Shown: piece after piece, positions 46,381 through 58,861 of the stretch
How positions within the stretch are numbered: the stretch's first letter is position 1
Layout: each line of letters starts with the position of its first letter
Source: Heterohyrax brucei
Lineage: Eukaryota; Chordata; Mammalia; Hyracoidea; Procaviidae
Assembly (NCBI GenBank): GCA_028571685.1
Contig: CM053152.1
Location: 20,344,001 to 20,408,000 of the forward strand
Length of the DNA stretch: 64,000 nucleotides
Direction: 5' to 3'
Notes under the pieces: generated by a model
The model's input: the letters and a program-made list of their open reading frames with translations, nothing else
The model's database searches: none
Told to the model about the DNA's origin: nothing
Translations under genes and position numbers: made by a program

Positions 46381-46994
46381 TTAATGGGTTATGAAATCAG
46401 TTGGATGTGGAAATACTGTCTCATATTTGTGTATGTAACTGACACGTATGCATGTGTTTTGAGTCCTTGTGTAAAATGTATTTCGTACTGTGAGTTGCAG
46501 TTGAAAATTTTGAAAGCTATTTATACCACTTTTCAGATTACATAATTGGAATATAAAATTAGGTGATTAGTTTAATAAGTTGAAAGTCTTAGGAGTTTAG
46601 TTACATTGAAATGATTTTATATTGGAAGCTGTTTGCTGTGTAAAAAATAATTGAGAAAAAACTCTGTGGTTGAAAATTAAACTTGTGAGATTTTTTACTT
46701 TTGTGGTTCCTAATGAATCAGATTTTAGGCTATTTTTAATACCACTGGCATGGTTACCAACTCAAACTCAAGATTTCTTTTTTCAAAATGTATTTTAGAA
46801 AAGACAGTAATACACTAAAATATGTGAGATGCTTGTAAATTAAAACCAAAAACTACATTATTAAAAATGCTACAAAGATGTCTTTTACTCTTCATTAGAA
46901 ATCATTAAAGTATAAAATGTTTCATTTCAGTAAGTATATTACTGCCAAATTTACTGAATATAGTAAAGAATTCAGGGAAAATTTTCAACTCTTT
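46381..46994. other. AT-rich intron, no recognised element
   Basis: Unique-looking intron between the old L1 and a MIR fragment. I see nothing to annotate. Confidence 0.6.
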
Positions 46995-47085
46995 AATGCA
47001 AATACGTAACTGTGGGCAAGTCACTGGGCTGCTCTTAGTATCAGTTTCTTTCACTGTAAAGTGGAATTACTCAGAATTATATCTA
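46995..47085 (+). mobile_element. MIR fragment, + strand
   Basis: The conserved MIR core is readable (TGTGGGCAAGTCACTGG then CAGTTTCTTTCACTGTAAAG). Ancient and strongly diverged. Confidence 0.8.
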
Positions 47086-47092
47086 TGCATAA

Positions 47093-47236
47093 GGGCCCTG
47101 GTGGCATAAGAGAATAGCTACTAATCAAAAGGTCAGCAGTTCTAATCCACCAGGCTCTCTTTCGAAACTGTATGGGCAGTTCTACTCTATCCTAAAGCAT
47201 TGCTGTGAATCAGAATCGACTCAATGGAAACCAATA
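47093..47236 (+). mobile_element. AfroSINE, + strand
   Basis: CCCTGGTGGCATAAGAG through TAATCCACCAGGCTC to CAGAATCGACTCAATGG. Nearly complete. Confidence 0.92.
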
Positions 47237-47336
47237 ATGAGAAGTAAATGACAGTATGCTGTTATGACCTGTCAAATATATGACATGTCAAATAATAACT
47301 AGGCAGATGATAAATATTAAATTTAAGGGGGAAAAA

Positions 47337-47665
47337 AACTGCTGTTGAGTCAATTCCAATGCATGACAGTCACATTTGTTAGACTAGAATTGCTCTGTAG
47401 GATTTTCTTGGCTGTAATCTCTACAGAGCAAAACACTAGTTCCACAGTGCTACTAGTAGGTACTAACCACTGTTGCTGTGTGCTGTCAAGTTAATTCAGA
47501 TTCATAGTGACCTGATGTGATAGTAGGACTGTCCCATAGGGTTTTATAGGCTGTATTGTTTACAATAGGAAATCACCAGGTCTTTTCTTTCTCAGAGTGG
47601 TTAGTTGGTTAGAGTGCTACCCTCTTGGGTAATAGCCAAGTGCTTCACCAAACCTTCATAGCTGT
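47337..47665 (-). mobile_element. Two adjacent AfroSINE-derived copies, - strand
   Basis: 47337-47465 and 47470-47665 each begin with the reverse 3' block (GCTGTTGAGTCAATTCC and GCTGTCAAGTTAATTCAG). Both are diverged and belong to the longer subtype. Confidence 0.75.
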
Positions 47666-48069
47666 AATTGAGCACAAACTGTGTCACTCATAGACCTTTT
47701 GAATGAATGAATGAATCTATCCCAACAAATAATAGCGGTGAAAATACCTGAACAATGATTAATACTGAAGAAATTGTAGTATCTTTTCTGTACCCCTTGA
47801 AAACATTGAGATATGTCTGAGAATCTTTAAGTAACAGCTAACTAGTTTCAGTAAGCTCATGCATGCTGTTGGATGTTATTATTAGTGGACCACTTTTCCC
47901 ATGTAGTTTTATAGACCTCACTGAGAGCCTTATGATGCTTAAACCTTTGATGATGGGACTTGCCTTGCTTTCTGATACAAAAATAGTTATAAAATGAGTG
48001 TATCACTTTTTAAGTTACCAAAATCCCAAAATAACAAATAAGTGCTATTATGTAATTTCCTCTTTGTAG
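47666..48069. other. Intron immediately upstream of SPIRE1 exon B
   Basis: Contains a short (GAAT)n remnant near 47701-47716, otherwise unique. It ends in the pyrimidine tract and acceptor of exon B. Confidence 0.7.
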
Positions 48070-48699
<630 letters not shown>

Positions 48700-48815
48700 T
48701 GTTTTATGCAGGTGATTGTGAAGGTTAAATGAGATTCTGCATAAAACATTTAGGACAATATCTGGCACAAAAGTAAGCTGAGTAAGTGATAGGTAATGGT
48801 TATTTCCTTTATGAT
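48700..48815 (+). mobile_element. MIR fragment, + strand
   Basis: The MIR 3' block TTGTGAAGGTTAAATGAGA followed by AGGACAATATCTGGCAC. About 500 bp after exon B. Diverged. Confidence 0.75.
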
Positions 48816-49060
48816 AAAGTACAGATTAGTTTAAAACTTAGCATCAAACACTAGTTAGGAGAGTAATGTGAGGTTTGAAGGAGAGGTAGCAAAATAACGA
48901 GCCGGTGTGCCATGTTAGACTAATTATCCCTGGCCAAAAGTATGTGACAGGTGTCTTGGTCAGATCACCCTTCAATCCACTGTATATGCTAATCATTCTT
49001 CTCCTCTAACCAAGGTACAGCTTTAAGCTTCATTTTAGGATACGCTAATGAAAAACTCTG

Positions 49061-49533
49061 TGTCATGGATTGAATTGTGTCCTCCAAAAATTGTGTGTAG
49101 CAGTTTGACTAGGCCATGATTCCTGGTATTGTGTGATGTTCTGATATCTTCTAAATCTAGCCCCTATGATGTTAATGTGGGAGAATATCTGGTGGTTGTG
49201 TTAGCCAGTGCTCTAAGACTGCATTGTGCTTAAGGCAATCTCTTGGGATACAAAGGAGAGAGAACCAAGCACAGAATTGGTGACTTCACGCCACCAAGAA
49301 AGCAAAGCTGAGAGCAGAGCACATCCTTGGGACCTTGGGTCTCTGCACCTCTTCCCAGTGCAGGGGAAGATTTATGACAAGGATCTTTCTCTAGAGTCAA
49401 CAGAGAAAGACTTTGCCTGGTGCTGATGCCCTGAATTTGGACTATTAGCCTACTTTTCTGTGAAAATGCATTCCTCATTGTTAAAGTCCTCTATTTGTGA
49501 CCGTTCTGTTATAGCAGTGCTAGATGACTAAGG
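49061..49533 (+). mobile_element. MaLR-type LTR, + strand
   Basis: Starts TGTCATGGATTGAATTGTG and ends CTAGATGACTAAGG. The middle contains the typical GCTGAGAGCAGAGCACATCC block. No internal ERV. The target duplication is not clear. Confidence 0.83.
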
Positions 49534-50587
49534 CGGTAATGCTTTTCTTCTGTTAAAGATTTTATAAAATTGAACCCAAGAGTAAAGTCTTCAACATAGT
49601 AGAAAAGAGTAAACTGTATGTTATTTGAAGAATAATTAGAAATTTATTATTCCTGGCTATTCCTCTTGGACAGAACCAGAGGAAGTAGAATTTAATCACA
49701 AGTTTTCAAGCAAATAACTGAAAGCACTTCCTCAACTAAGGTTTATGAAGTATTAGAAAAAACTTCTTTTGAAGGTTATAATTGCTTTTCCCATTTTGTT
49801 AGAGTTATGTTTACTTTCTCTAGAGACAGAAACATTATTTATAGGGTGGAAGTACAATATTTAGGGTTAGTATAGTAAAATGGATTTTTAAAGTTCTTCC
49901 AACACAGATATTCCTAGAAACCGTTTGTGAACTTAAAGAATAATCAGTCTTAATAAATATTTTTATTACTCTGCACTAGGGGGCTTTAAAAATTCTCGTT
50001 TTACTCTTTTAAAACTTTGCTTTGCCAGATATGTAAACACATGCTCAAAAAGGTTTAAACGTTATCAAAGTTTATTTAAATTAAAAAAAAAAATTCAGTT
50101 GCAGTAAAAGAATATGAGTACCTCGATTCATTTATGGTTGTGTCAGTGCCAGCAGAGACCAACCAGGCTCTGACACTATAGGGCTCTCGGACAGTATTAG
50201 TTCCCAAACACCCAGAACTGCTCTATACTAAGGCTGGAAAGTTTGAGGTCCGGGTGTTACAGCCACAGTTCTCATCTTTGTCATGCTTTGTCACCATCCA
50301 TAATTTAGGTCTCTGTAACACTGGTTCTGTATCTATTTATTCTTCTCTTTCTACTCTATTTCCTTGCCTTATTGGTCTCTCTCTCAGCCTTTTCCATTTT
50401 TACATCTGAAAACTATGCTTCAGTTTTAAAGTGAACTCCCAGTACCCCTCAGCCTCTTCTCAGACCTCTCTTTTCTCCAAGAACAATGCTTTCTCTTGCT
50501 TCCCTCTTGTGGAAAGCTGCTCTCTCCTCCACATCTTCATATCTCTGGACTCAAATCAGATTGATAATATTCTTCTTGTGCTGTTGC
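49534..50587. other. Intronic sequence, no recognised element
   Basis: About 1 kb without a repeat I can name. The block 50120-50290 (TGCCAGCAGAGACCAACC onward) is somewhat GC-richer and unexplained. Confidence 0.5.
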
Positions 50588-50788
50588 CTGCATGCGCTGT
50601 CGAGTCAGTTTCAACTCCAAGTGATCCCATAGGACAGAGCAGAACTGCCCTGAAGGAATTCCTTGACTGTATTCTTTACAGGAGCAGAGCACCAGGTCTT
50701 TTCTCATTCAGAGCTTTAGGGTGGATTTGAACCACTGACATTTACAGTTAGCAGCTGAGAGCTTAAATATTATACCACCAGAGCTCCA
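50588..50788 (-). mobile_element. AfroSINE, longer subtype, - strand
   Basis: GCTGTCGAGTCAGTTTCAACTC to CCACCAGAGCTCC, with the GGGTGGATTTGAACC B-box region. Confidence 0.88.
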
Positions 50789-50798
50789 TCTTTATATT

Positions 50799-51000
50799 AA
50801 GCATCTCTACTGAGTCGATTCCAACTCCTAGTGACCCTATAGGCTGCGACAGAACTGCCCGATAAGGTTTCCATGGAGTGATTGGTAAATTTGAACTGCT
50901 GACCTTTTGGTTAGCAGCCAAATTCATTGTATCACCAGGGCTCCATCTTGTCTGTAGGGTCAATATGAGTCAGAATTGACAGCCTCAGATTTGTTTTTGG
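50799..51000 (-). mobile_element. AfroSINE, - strand, followed by a + strand 3' fragment
   Basis: 50799-50943 is a complete short-type reverse AfroSINE. 50944-51000 (GTAGGGTCAATATGAGTCAG) is a + strand AfroSINE 3' fragment, so the two are back to back. Confidence 0.85.
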
Positions 51001-51803
51001 TAAAAGTAGTAAGTGGCATGTAGGAAACTCTCTAAAAATGTGTATTGAACTGAACTGAATTACTTTATATATTATTCCTGTGTTTTCCCATAACTTTAGG
51101 GATTTTCTTAAGGTCAAAAGTTAGAAGTCAGTTTTGAAAGCACCTCTGACTTGCTGGAAACATTTTGGCCAATATGTAATAAGAGAACGTAGATGAGAGT
51201 ATAGATGAGGTCTATAAGAGCCCTTGTCATTCTTTAAATTTATCCATAAAAATTAATTTACTAGCTAGTCCCAATAATACAAACTGTAAAGCATATGGAA
51301 ATGCTGATATTTAGGAACATGCTATATACTATTTTATAATGCATAAATTATCTATCAGTGCTAAGATTTGGGATAGTCTTACAGAGCCCAGTAGATTTCC
51401 ATTTATTCCCTAATGTGAGGCTTTTTTGTAATTATGGAAATTTTCATATATTTTAGCTGATATATATGATATTAATTACATAATTTAATTATATTTGATT
51501 CCTTATATACTACATTGACAGTTACTTTAAATATAAAAACCATTATCTGCTTATAAATATTTGTGATTGTTCTATAAAGTGTTCATCTGGTCACCAAAGC
51601 AGGGTTAGAAAGAAAACTCTTTCATTTTAATATCTTTTCTGTGATGTGATGGTTTACTTCTTAAACAATTGATGTGATTCTTTATAAAGTTATTCTCTGA
51701 GTGCTAGAGACGAGTTGGATAGGCCCACTGTTAAACTGTGTCTCAAAAGCAATTTGATATCCTTAAAAGTAAGTCCATATTACTATGCCTGATAAGCTAT
51801 TTG
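51001..51803. other. AT-rich intron, no recognised element
   Basis: Unique-looking, with ATATAT-rich stretches near 51460. I see nothing to annotate. Confidence 0.6.
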
Positions 51804-51808
51804 ATATC

Positions 51809-52300
51809 TGTTTTAGTCAGCTAGTGCTGCTTTAACAGAAATACCACAGAGTGGATGGCTTTAACAAAGGCAAGTTTATTCTTACAGGTCCGTTAGGCTA
51901 CAAGTCTAAATTCAGGATGTCCACTCCAGGGGAAGGCTTTCCCCCTTGTCAACTCTGGAGGAAAGTCCTTGTGTTGCATCAGTCTTTGCTCGGGGAGCAT
52001 CTTGGTGCAGGAACCACAGGTCTGAAGAATGTATTCCTCAACTGGTGCTGCTTTCTTGATGGTGTGAGGTTCCCAAGTCTTGCTGCCAGATTTTTCCCTC
52101 TGTAGCTCAAGACACCCCCTCAAGGCACAACACAAACTTACACATTGAATCTTGCTCTGTCAGCACAACTGCTGCCCATCCAACCTCAGGAACATAATCG
52201 AGGCAAAAATTCCAACATGGAGAAACATCACACAATAGCAGGAATTATGGCACAGCCAAATTGTTACACATTTTTTAGGGAACACATTCAACCCATTACA
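51809..52300 (-). mobile_element. MaLR-type solo LTR with perfect 5 bp target duplication, - strand
   Basis: 492 bp, TG...CA ends (TGTTTTAGTCAG to CCCATTACA), flanked by ATATC at 51804-51808 and 52301-52305. The intact duplication shows a single insertion followed by LTR-LTR recombination. No coding sequence. Confidence 0.93.
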
Positions 52301-52305
52301 ATATC

Positions 52306-53127
52306 CTTGTATGTAAGGGGATATTTAGGGACTACCTAAGCAATCCATTTTCAAAGGCACTTGGCTTGGCTTAAGCAATCCATTTAGTGCAGTAGATTGT
52401 ACAAAAGAAGAGACAGCACTTGCCCTGCTGCAGTCAAACTGTTGTAACCCAGAAGTTTACGTGCAGAGATGGCTAGTGAGCTTATTCTGGGAAGAATGAA
52501 GAATAGAGTTTGGCAGTTTCAGATGTAAATTTACTTCATTGGAAAAAAGGGAATATATTAGTGGTGTTGTCCATTGCTCTCTAGGTAACTTTTTGCTGAT
52601 CAGTACCTAAATTTAAGTGAAATTATTGATCAATTTCTAAAACATTAGTTGTTGCTGCTTTCCTGTATTCACTCATGCATTATACAGTTTATAAAGCAGC
52701 CTCACTTGTTTACCTCATTAACCTTCATCACAATCCTGTGTATTATCATCCTGCTCTGCAAATTGGTAAACTGAGATTTAAAGGAATTGCTTTGACTAGA
52801 CTCACATCAAAGTTCTCAACTCTTTATCACACCAATGGCTCCGTTCCTGTCTTGCTCTTCAGTCCAGCAGTGGTGTTCTAATCTGTTACTGTTGTTTTCC
52901 TTAAGAGTCGAATACAATAGATTGTACTGCAAAGAAGCTGAAGAGAGTTTTTGGAGGAAACTATGGCTGTATACTTTGATACAGGCTTCTTAGGAGGTGG
53001 GTTGAAAGTGTCTATGAGCCAGAGAGAATAAAACTTGGAGGAGCAGAAGATTTGTGAGAGAATGTATGTATGTGGCCCACATATGCACGGAAGTGGAAAG
53101 GGAGAGAGACCCTGTTTGGTGGGCTGA
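52306..53127. other. Intron with a probable ancient MIR/L2-age remnant
   Basis: 52690-52830 has the CAATCCTGTGTATTATCATCC and AAACTGAGATTTAAAGGAA blocks of a pan-mammalian repeat. The rest is unique-looking. Confidence 0.5.
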
Positions 53128-55860
53128 GGCATCAATTCTCCTGTCTTCTTTGTTCGTTGTCCAACTTTTGCATGCATTAAGATATGGCTTGAAAATACCA
53201 TGGCTTCTTGTTATTCAAGGTGACATCTTTACTTTTCAACATTTTAAAGAGGTCGTTTGTAGCAGATTTTCGCAGTGCAATGTGTTTTTTGTTTTCTTGA
53301 TTGCTGCTTTCATGGACTTTGATTGTAGATCTAAGTAAAAGGATATCCTTGATACTTTCAGGCCTTTCTCCGTTTATCATGATGTTGTTCACTGGTCCAG
53401 TTATTAAGATTTTCGTTTTCTTGATACAGTGCAATACATACTGCAGACTCTGGGCTTTGATTTTCATAAGTTTTTCAAATCCCTTTCACTTCCAGCAAGG
53501 TTGTGTCATCTGCATAATGCAGGTTGTTAATGAGTCTTCCTGCAGTCCTGATGCCTTGCTCTTCTTAATACACATAGTCCAGCTTCTCAGCTTATTTCCT
53601 CAGCATACAGATTTAGAAGATATGGTGAAATGATACAACCCTGATGCATACCTTTCCTGAATTTAAACCCTGCAGTGTCCCCTCGTTCTGAAATTCCCAT
53701 TTTATGCAATGTTAGCCATAATTTGTGATGATCCACATAGTCAAATTCCTTTGCATAGTCAGCAAAACACAGGTGAATATCCGTTTCGTGTTCTCTGCTT
53801 TAGGCCAAGATCATGTGACGTCAGCAGTGATATCCCTGGTTCCACATCCTCTTCTGAATCCAGCTTCAATTTCCGGCAGTTCTTCTCAGTATACTGTTTC
53901 AGTCACTTTTGAAGGATCTCAAGCAAAATTTTAGTTGTGTGTGATATTAACAATATTGTTTGGTATTTTCTGCCTTTGGTTGGTTGACCACTCTTTGGAA
54001 TGGCCATAAATATGGATCCCTTCCAGTTGGTTGGCCAAGTGGCTGTCCTCCAAACTTCTTGGCATACGTGACTGAGCACTTCCAGTGTTGCATCTGTTTG
54101 TTGAAACATCTCAGTTGATATTGCATCAATTCCTGGAGACTTGTTTTTCACCAGTGCCTTCAAAGCAGCTTTGACTTCTTCTTTCAGTATCATTGGTTCC
54201 TGACTGTATGCTACTCTTAAAATGGTTGAACATCACCCAGTTCTTTGTGGTGTAATGACTCTGGTGTAATTCCTTCCATCTTCTTTTGATGCTTCCTGAG
54301 TCGTTTAATATTTTCCCTGTAGAATCCTTGTCTGTTGCAACCTAGGGCTTCAGTTTTTTCTTCAGTTCTTTCAACTTGAGAAATACAGAGTGTGTTCTTC
54401 CCTTTTTGGTTTTCTGTTTCCAGCTCTTTGCACATGTCATTATAATACTTTGCTTTTTGAGCTGCCCTTTGAAATCTTCAGTTCTTTTACTTCGTCATTT
54501 CTTCCTTTTGGTTTAGCTACTCAACATTCAAGAGCAGTTTCATAGTCTGTTCTGACATCCAGTTTGATCTTTTCTTCTCTTCCTGTGTTTCTAATGACCT
54601 CTTCCTTTCCTCATGTCTGTCAGTTTGTCATATTGTGAGGGCTTGCTTCTTGCTATGATGCTTGAAGGAATACTACTGGTACTGAGATACCAGCAGAGTC
54701 ACCCATGCCAGACAGAGTTCAGCTGAGCTTCCAGACTAAGGCAGAATGGAAAGAAGGACATGGCAGTCTACTTATGAAAAGAATTAGCTGGTGAAAATCT
54801 TATGAATAGCAGTGGAACATTGTCAGATATAGTACCAGAAAATGAGCTTCCCAGGTTGGAAGGCACTCAAAAGAATGGGGACGAGCTGTTTCCTCAAAAT
54901 AGAGTTGACTTTAATGACCTTCATTTGCTGATGTGACAATGGCTGAAAATGAGAAGAAACAGCTACAAACACCTATTAATAATCAGAATGTAAATGTATG
55001 AGGTATGAATCTAGGAGAATTGAAAGTCATTCAAAAATGAAATGGAATGCATAAACATCAGTATACTAGGTGTTAGTGAACTCAGTAGACTTGTATTGAC
55101 CATTTTGAATTGGACAATCATATGGTCTTCTATGCTGGCAATGAAAACTTGAAGAGGAATGGTATTACATTCATTGCCAAATAGAGCATTTCAAGATCTA
55201 TCTTGAATTACAGTGCTGTCAGTGATAGAACAATATCCATATGCCTACAAGGAAGGCTAGTTAATACAACTGTTATTCAAATTCACATACCAACACTAAG
55301 GCTAAAACTGAAAAATATTATTACCAGCATCTCCAGTCTGAAATTTATCGAACATGCCATCAGGATACATTGATAATTACTAGTGATTGGAATATAAAAG
55401 TTGGAAACAAAGAAGGACTGGTAGTTGGAAAATATGCTCTTGGTGACAGAAATGATGGTGGAGATGGAATGATAGAATTTTGCAAGACCAATCACTTATT
55501 TATTGCAAATACCTCTTTTCATCAATACAAATGGTGACTATACACATCAGTCTTGCCAGATGGAATATCTTGGAGTCTGATTGACTACATCTATGGAAAG
55601 AAATGATGGAAACACTCAATGTCAGCAGTCAGAACAACACCAGGTGCTGACTTTAGCACAGACCGTCAATTGCTCGTGTGTAAATTCAAATTGAAGCTGA
55701 AAAAAATTAGAACAAGTCTACAAGAGCCAAAGTATGACCCTGAGTATATCGCACCGGAGTTTGGAGGCCTCCTCAAGAACAGATTTGGTACATTGAACAG
55801 TACTGACCGAAGACCAGGCAAGTTTTGGAAAGACACCATCATCCATGAAAAAAGTACGAA
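53128..55860. mobile_element. RTE LINE with 5' inversion (twin-priming structure)
   Basis: 53128-54622 is the 3' half of an RTE on the - strand (RT and linker). 54640-55860 is the 5' half on the + strand (5' region and endonuclease, with TSDWNIKVGNKE-like sequence near 55381). Both halves stop at the same element position, the HEESK-like linker: CATGAAAAAAGT near 55846 and antisense CATGAGGAAAGG near 54618. Thus nearly the whole element is present, with its 5' half flipped. The 3' terminus is missing at 53128. Frames are broken; the longest pieces are 53903-54193 and 55619-55936. Confidence 0.88.
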
Positions 55861-55936
55861 CACTATGGTAAATAAGTGCTTTTTGAGGAATAATATGTCT
55901 AATACAGTTAAGCATCTTGGATTTCTTCAGCGATAG
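55619..55936 (+). pseudogene. RTE endonuclease C-terminal remnant
   Basis: A 105-codon open piece, VCKFKLKLKKIRTSLQEPKY, the same region as the antisense piece at 3108-3383 in the first RTE copy. The last ~25 codons are flanking intron, not RTE. Confidence 0.85.
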
Positions 55937-56083
55937 GCTGTAAAGATGTGGATTGTTACTTTTGGTTATATTTTATCTTTTCTCAAGTGTGGCTGCCACA
56001 ATAATGTTTACTGTCTTGTTGACATCTTAAAGCTGTCTTAGAAATCTCATCTTTCACCTTTCAATTATAATTTTTTATTCATA

Positions 56084-57342
56084 CAAGGTCTGACAGTTAA
56101 GTTTCTGAACTTGCCACTGTGCACTGACATTGACAGCACTGTACAAATAACTCAGTAAGGTTTCATGACCTTGGTTTATCAGTGTCTCACAGCTGTGTTC
56201 TTGTCAACATGTGGCAGTGTCTTGCTGAATAGCATTCATTGTTGCGTGTTTTTGTGTGTCATCACAAGAATATTAGAGTTATGAATAAACATTAAATTTC
56301 TTGTTAAACTTGGCAAGAATGCAAGTGAAATCAGGAACATGTTAGTCTAATTTTATGAGGATAATGCTGTGAAGAAAATGGCAGTGTAGAAATGGATTAA
56401 ACATTTTTCTGAGAGGAGAGATAGTGTCACTGATAAAGAGAGCTCAGAGTGGCCAGTAATGAGCAGAACTGACACAAACATTGCAAAAAATCATCAAATT
56501 GTGCTTCAAAATCATTGGCTGGCTAGGAGAAGCATAGCAGACCAAGTAAACATCAATAGAGAAAGTTAGGAAAATCTTAACTGAAAATCTTGGCGTGAGA
56601 AAAGTGTGTACAAAAATGGCCCCCGAAGGAGCTCACCAATGAACAAAAGCAAAGGAACACCAAAGTTTGCCAACAAAAGAGGCAAGACGATATTTTGGGC
56701 CATGTTATCACTGGTGATGAAACATGAGTGTACCAATATGACCCAGAAACAAAGTGTCAAAGTGCACAATGGTAGTCAGCCCATTCTCCATGACCAAAAA
56801 AGTTCTGTCAGTCCAAATCAAGAGTCAAAGAAATGTTGCTAACCTTTTTTAATATCAGAGGGATTGTTCATTATGAATTTGTACCAACTAGATAAACTGT
56901 TAACCACTTGGAAGTGCTGAAAAAGTGGCTGCGTGAAAATTATAGAAACAACCTGAACTTTTTGCCAAAAATTCATGGCTCTTGCATCACAGCCATGTAC
57001 CAGCTCACACACTGCTGTTTGTAAGAGAGTTTTTAGCCAGTAAACACCCTCTCTACTCACCTGATCTTGCCCCCAGTGACTTTTTTCTTTAGCCAAAGAT
57101 AAAGGAAATACTGAAAGGAAGACATTTTGATGACATTCAGGACACTGTGGGTAATAGGACGACAGCTCTGATGACCATTCCAATAAAAGAGTTCCAAAAT
57201 TTCTTTGAAGGGTGAACTAGGTGCTAGTGTTGCTACATAGCTTCCCAAGGGGAGTAATTCAAAAGTGACTATAGTAATATTCAGCAATGAGGTATGTAGC
57301 ACTTTGTCTAGTATGAGTTCATGAACGTAATTGTCATACTTC
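56084..57342 (+). mobile_element. Mariner-type DNA transposon, near full length (1.26 kb)
   Basis: Imperfect terminal inverted repeats: CAAGGTCTGACAGTTAAGTT at 56084 and its diverged reverse complement ending at about 57342. A TA precedes the left end. The transposase is in multiple frames. The first catalytic Asp codon survives (TGDET, 56716-56718) but the following Trp codon is TGA. The second Asp position is AGC (Ser) at 56991-56993. The third region reads YSPDLAPSDFF from 57054. The D2-D3 spacing is about five codons shorter than D34D. Dead element. Confidence 0.88.
56283..57213 (+). pseudogene. Mariner transposase pseudogene
   Basis: Coding remnant from the N-terminal DNA-binding region (NIKFLVKLGKNASEIRNM-like, from 56289) to EFQNFFEG near 57210. 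It has several frameshifts and stops, a replaced second catalytic Asp and a small deletion between D2 and D3. Transposase of the DD34D class cuts and pastes at TA (family knowledge). Confidence 0.82.
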
Positions 57343-57699
57343 ACATTTGCTATATCTTGGATGGGAGGATTGTCTCATCAGGCCTTCCTTAAACTCTTGT
57401 ATATTTAACACATACAGCCTTTTTTAAGAAAACACATTATCTTATTTCTTTCTTTCACAGCAGCCATCTGTAGTTCTCCTCACATTCTCCTTTCTTTATT
57501 GCTCATTGACATCTACTACGAAAATACTGTCTTATTGAGGGCAGAGACCTTTTCTCCTTAATTCACTCTTCTATCCCCAAGGCTTGTAAGCTTATTAGGA
57601 CTCCAAATATTTGGTCGGTGTTAAATGAGAAGCTGTGGTTCAGCTGTTAACAAATCTTATTACTTAACATCTATTTTGAACCTGGGTTACCTAATCCTC
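57343..57699. other. Intron, probably L2-age sequence
   Basis: 57500-57620 contains TTGAGGGCAGAGACCTTTTC, a block typical of L2 3' regions. The rest is unnamed. Confidence 0.5.
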
Positions 57700-58262
57700 T
57701 TTACTCCTCTCCTGAAGGTAGTCTCCTTTATAGTCCGACTGCCTCTGTCTTATCTCATAAAGTAGCTGGTCTTCTCTTTCCTGGGCTATGGCAAAGCCTC
57801 TAATTTTGCTGCCTGTTTCACATACAGTTCTTTCTCAGTGTAAAGATCTTGTTAGCTCCTTGATGCTTACAAATGGAAAATTTAATTCTTTAGCATGACA
57901 TATGAGGCCTCCCACTGTCTGCTCCCAATTGTAGGGCCTTCATTATCTCTCATCACCATGTTTACCTGTTCTACCTCTACTTTTTGTAGATCCTGATCAT
58001 CCAGAGGTCTTTGCACCTCCGTGAAGAATTTTTTCCCTCCCTGTTTCCCTCTCTTAGAAAGTGTTTCTTCCCACAATTCTGAACTCAGATGTCCACCATT
58101 TTGAAATGCTTGTTCTTGAGTGAAGCGGATTTGTTTATTCTCTCTGTTCATTCATGTAACACTCAACTTTGGTTTCTGACATTTATTATAAATGTACCCA
58201 TGTTCTGTAACTAGACTGTGACCTTCGTAAGGACAAGGACCATGTTTATATTGTCAGCACCT
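57700..58262 (+). mobile_element. L2 fragment, + strand
   Basis: Ancient LINE2 3' sequence. CTTTAGCATGACATATGAGG, then CTGTGACCTTCGTAAGGAC, match the usual L2 blocks in order. Interrupted on the right by an AfroSINE. Confidence 0.75.
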
Positions 58263-58430
58263 CAGAAAACCTAGTGGTGTAGTGATTAAGAGTTCATGTA
58301 CTAACCAGAAGATTGGTGATTCGAATCCCCCAAGTATTCCCTGGATACCCTATGGGGCAATCTGACCTTGTTCTATAGAATTTCTCTGAAATAGAATCAC
58401 CTTAGTGGCAACAGGTTTGATTTGGTATCA
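58263..58430 (+). mobile_element. AfroSINE, + strand, complete
   Basis: CCTAGTGGTGTAGTGATTAAG through the B-box GATTCGAATCCC to GGCAACAGGTTTGATTTGG. Inserted in an L2. Confidence 0.94.
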
Positions 58431-58861
58431 TAGAATCAGGGACCTCAGACAATACTCCTTACAATGTTTCTGTATATGTTGCTCTTGCTGCTTCCTCGGT
58501 TTAGGGCAACATTAGGATCTCTGTTATGGAGATGGCTTTTTTTTTTAACCTAATAAATACTGCAGTGCAACGCTAGATTTAAATTTTTCTCAAAAATTTC
58601 TATTCAGAAAAAAAGTAGAGCATGACAGGATCATCCTAAAGCTTCCTTTAGCCAATCACAAGGGTCTGGGGCAGGCATTGGAAACCTGCACAGCTGACAT
58701 TCACTTTCTGCCCTTTTGGCCTATAGCTGTGGTTCCATATTAATCTAGTATCTGAAGTGGACAACTTCATATCATAGGGTAGGAGGCTGAGCAAGTTGAT
58801 AAAAGTGCAGGTTGATATATTGGAAGTTTATAGAAAAAAATAGTTTCTCATTAAACAATAA
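58431..58861. other. Intronic sequence, no recognised element
   Basis: Unique-looking. I see nothing to annotate. Confidence 0.6.

Larger units (their letters stand above)
18545..48069 (+). other. SPIRE1: SPIRE1 intron between the two KIND exons (29.5 kb)
   Basis: The intron begins GTAAAA and ends TTTGTAG, with phase 0 on both sides. Most of it consists of transposable elements listed separately. The largest are a nested pair of near-full-length L1 elements in opposite orientation, one of them sense to SPIRE1. No additional exon with conserved coding and flanking splice sites was recognised inside it. The intron boundaries are certain; the claim that no exon is skipped rests on the protein joining smoothly. 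Confidence 0.9.
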
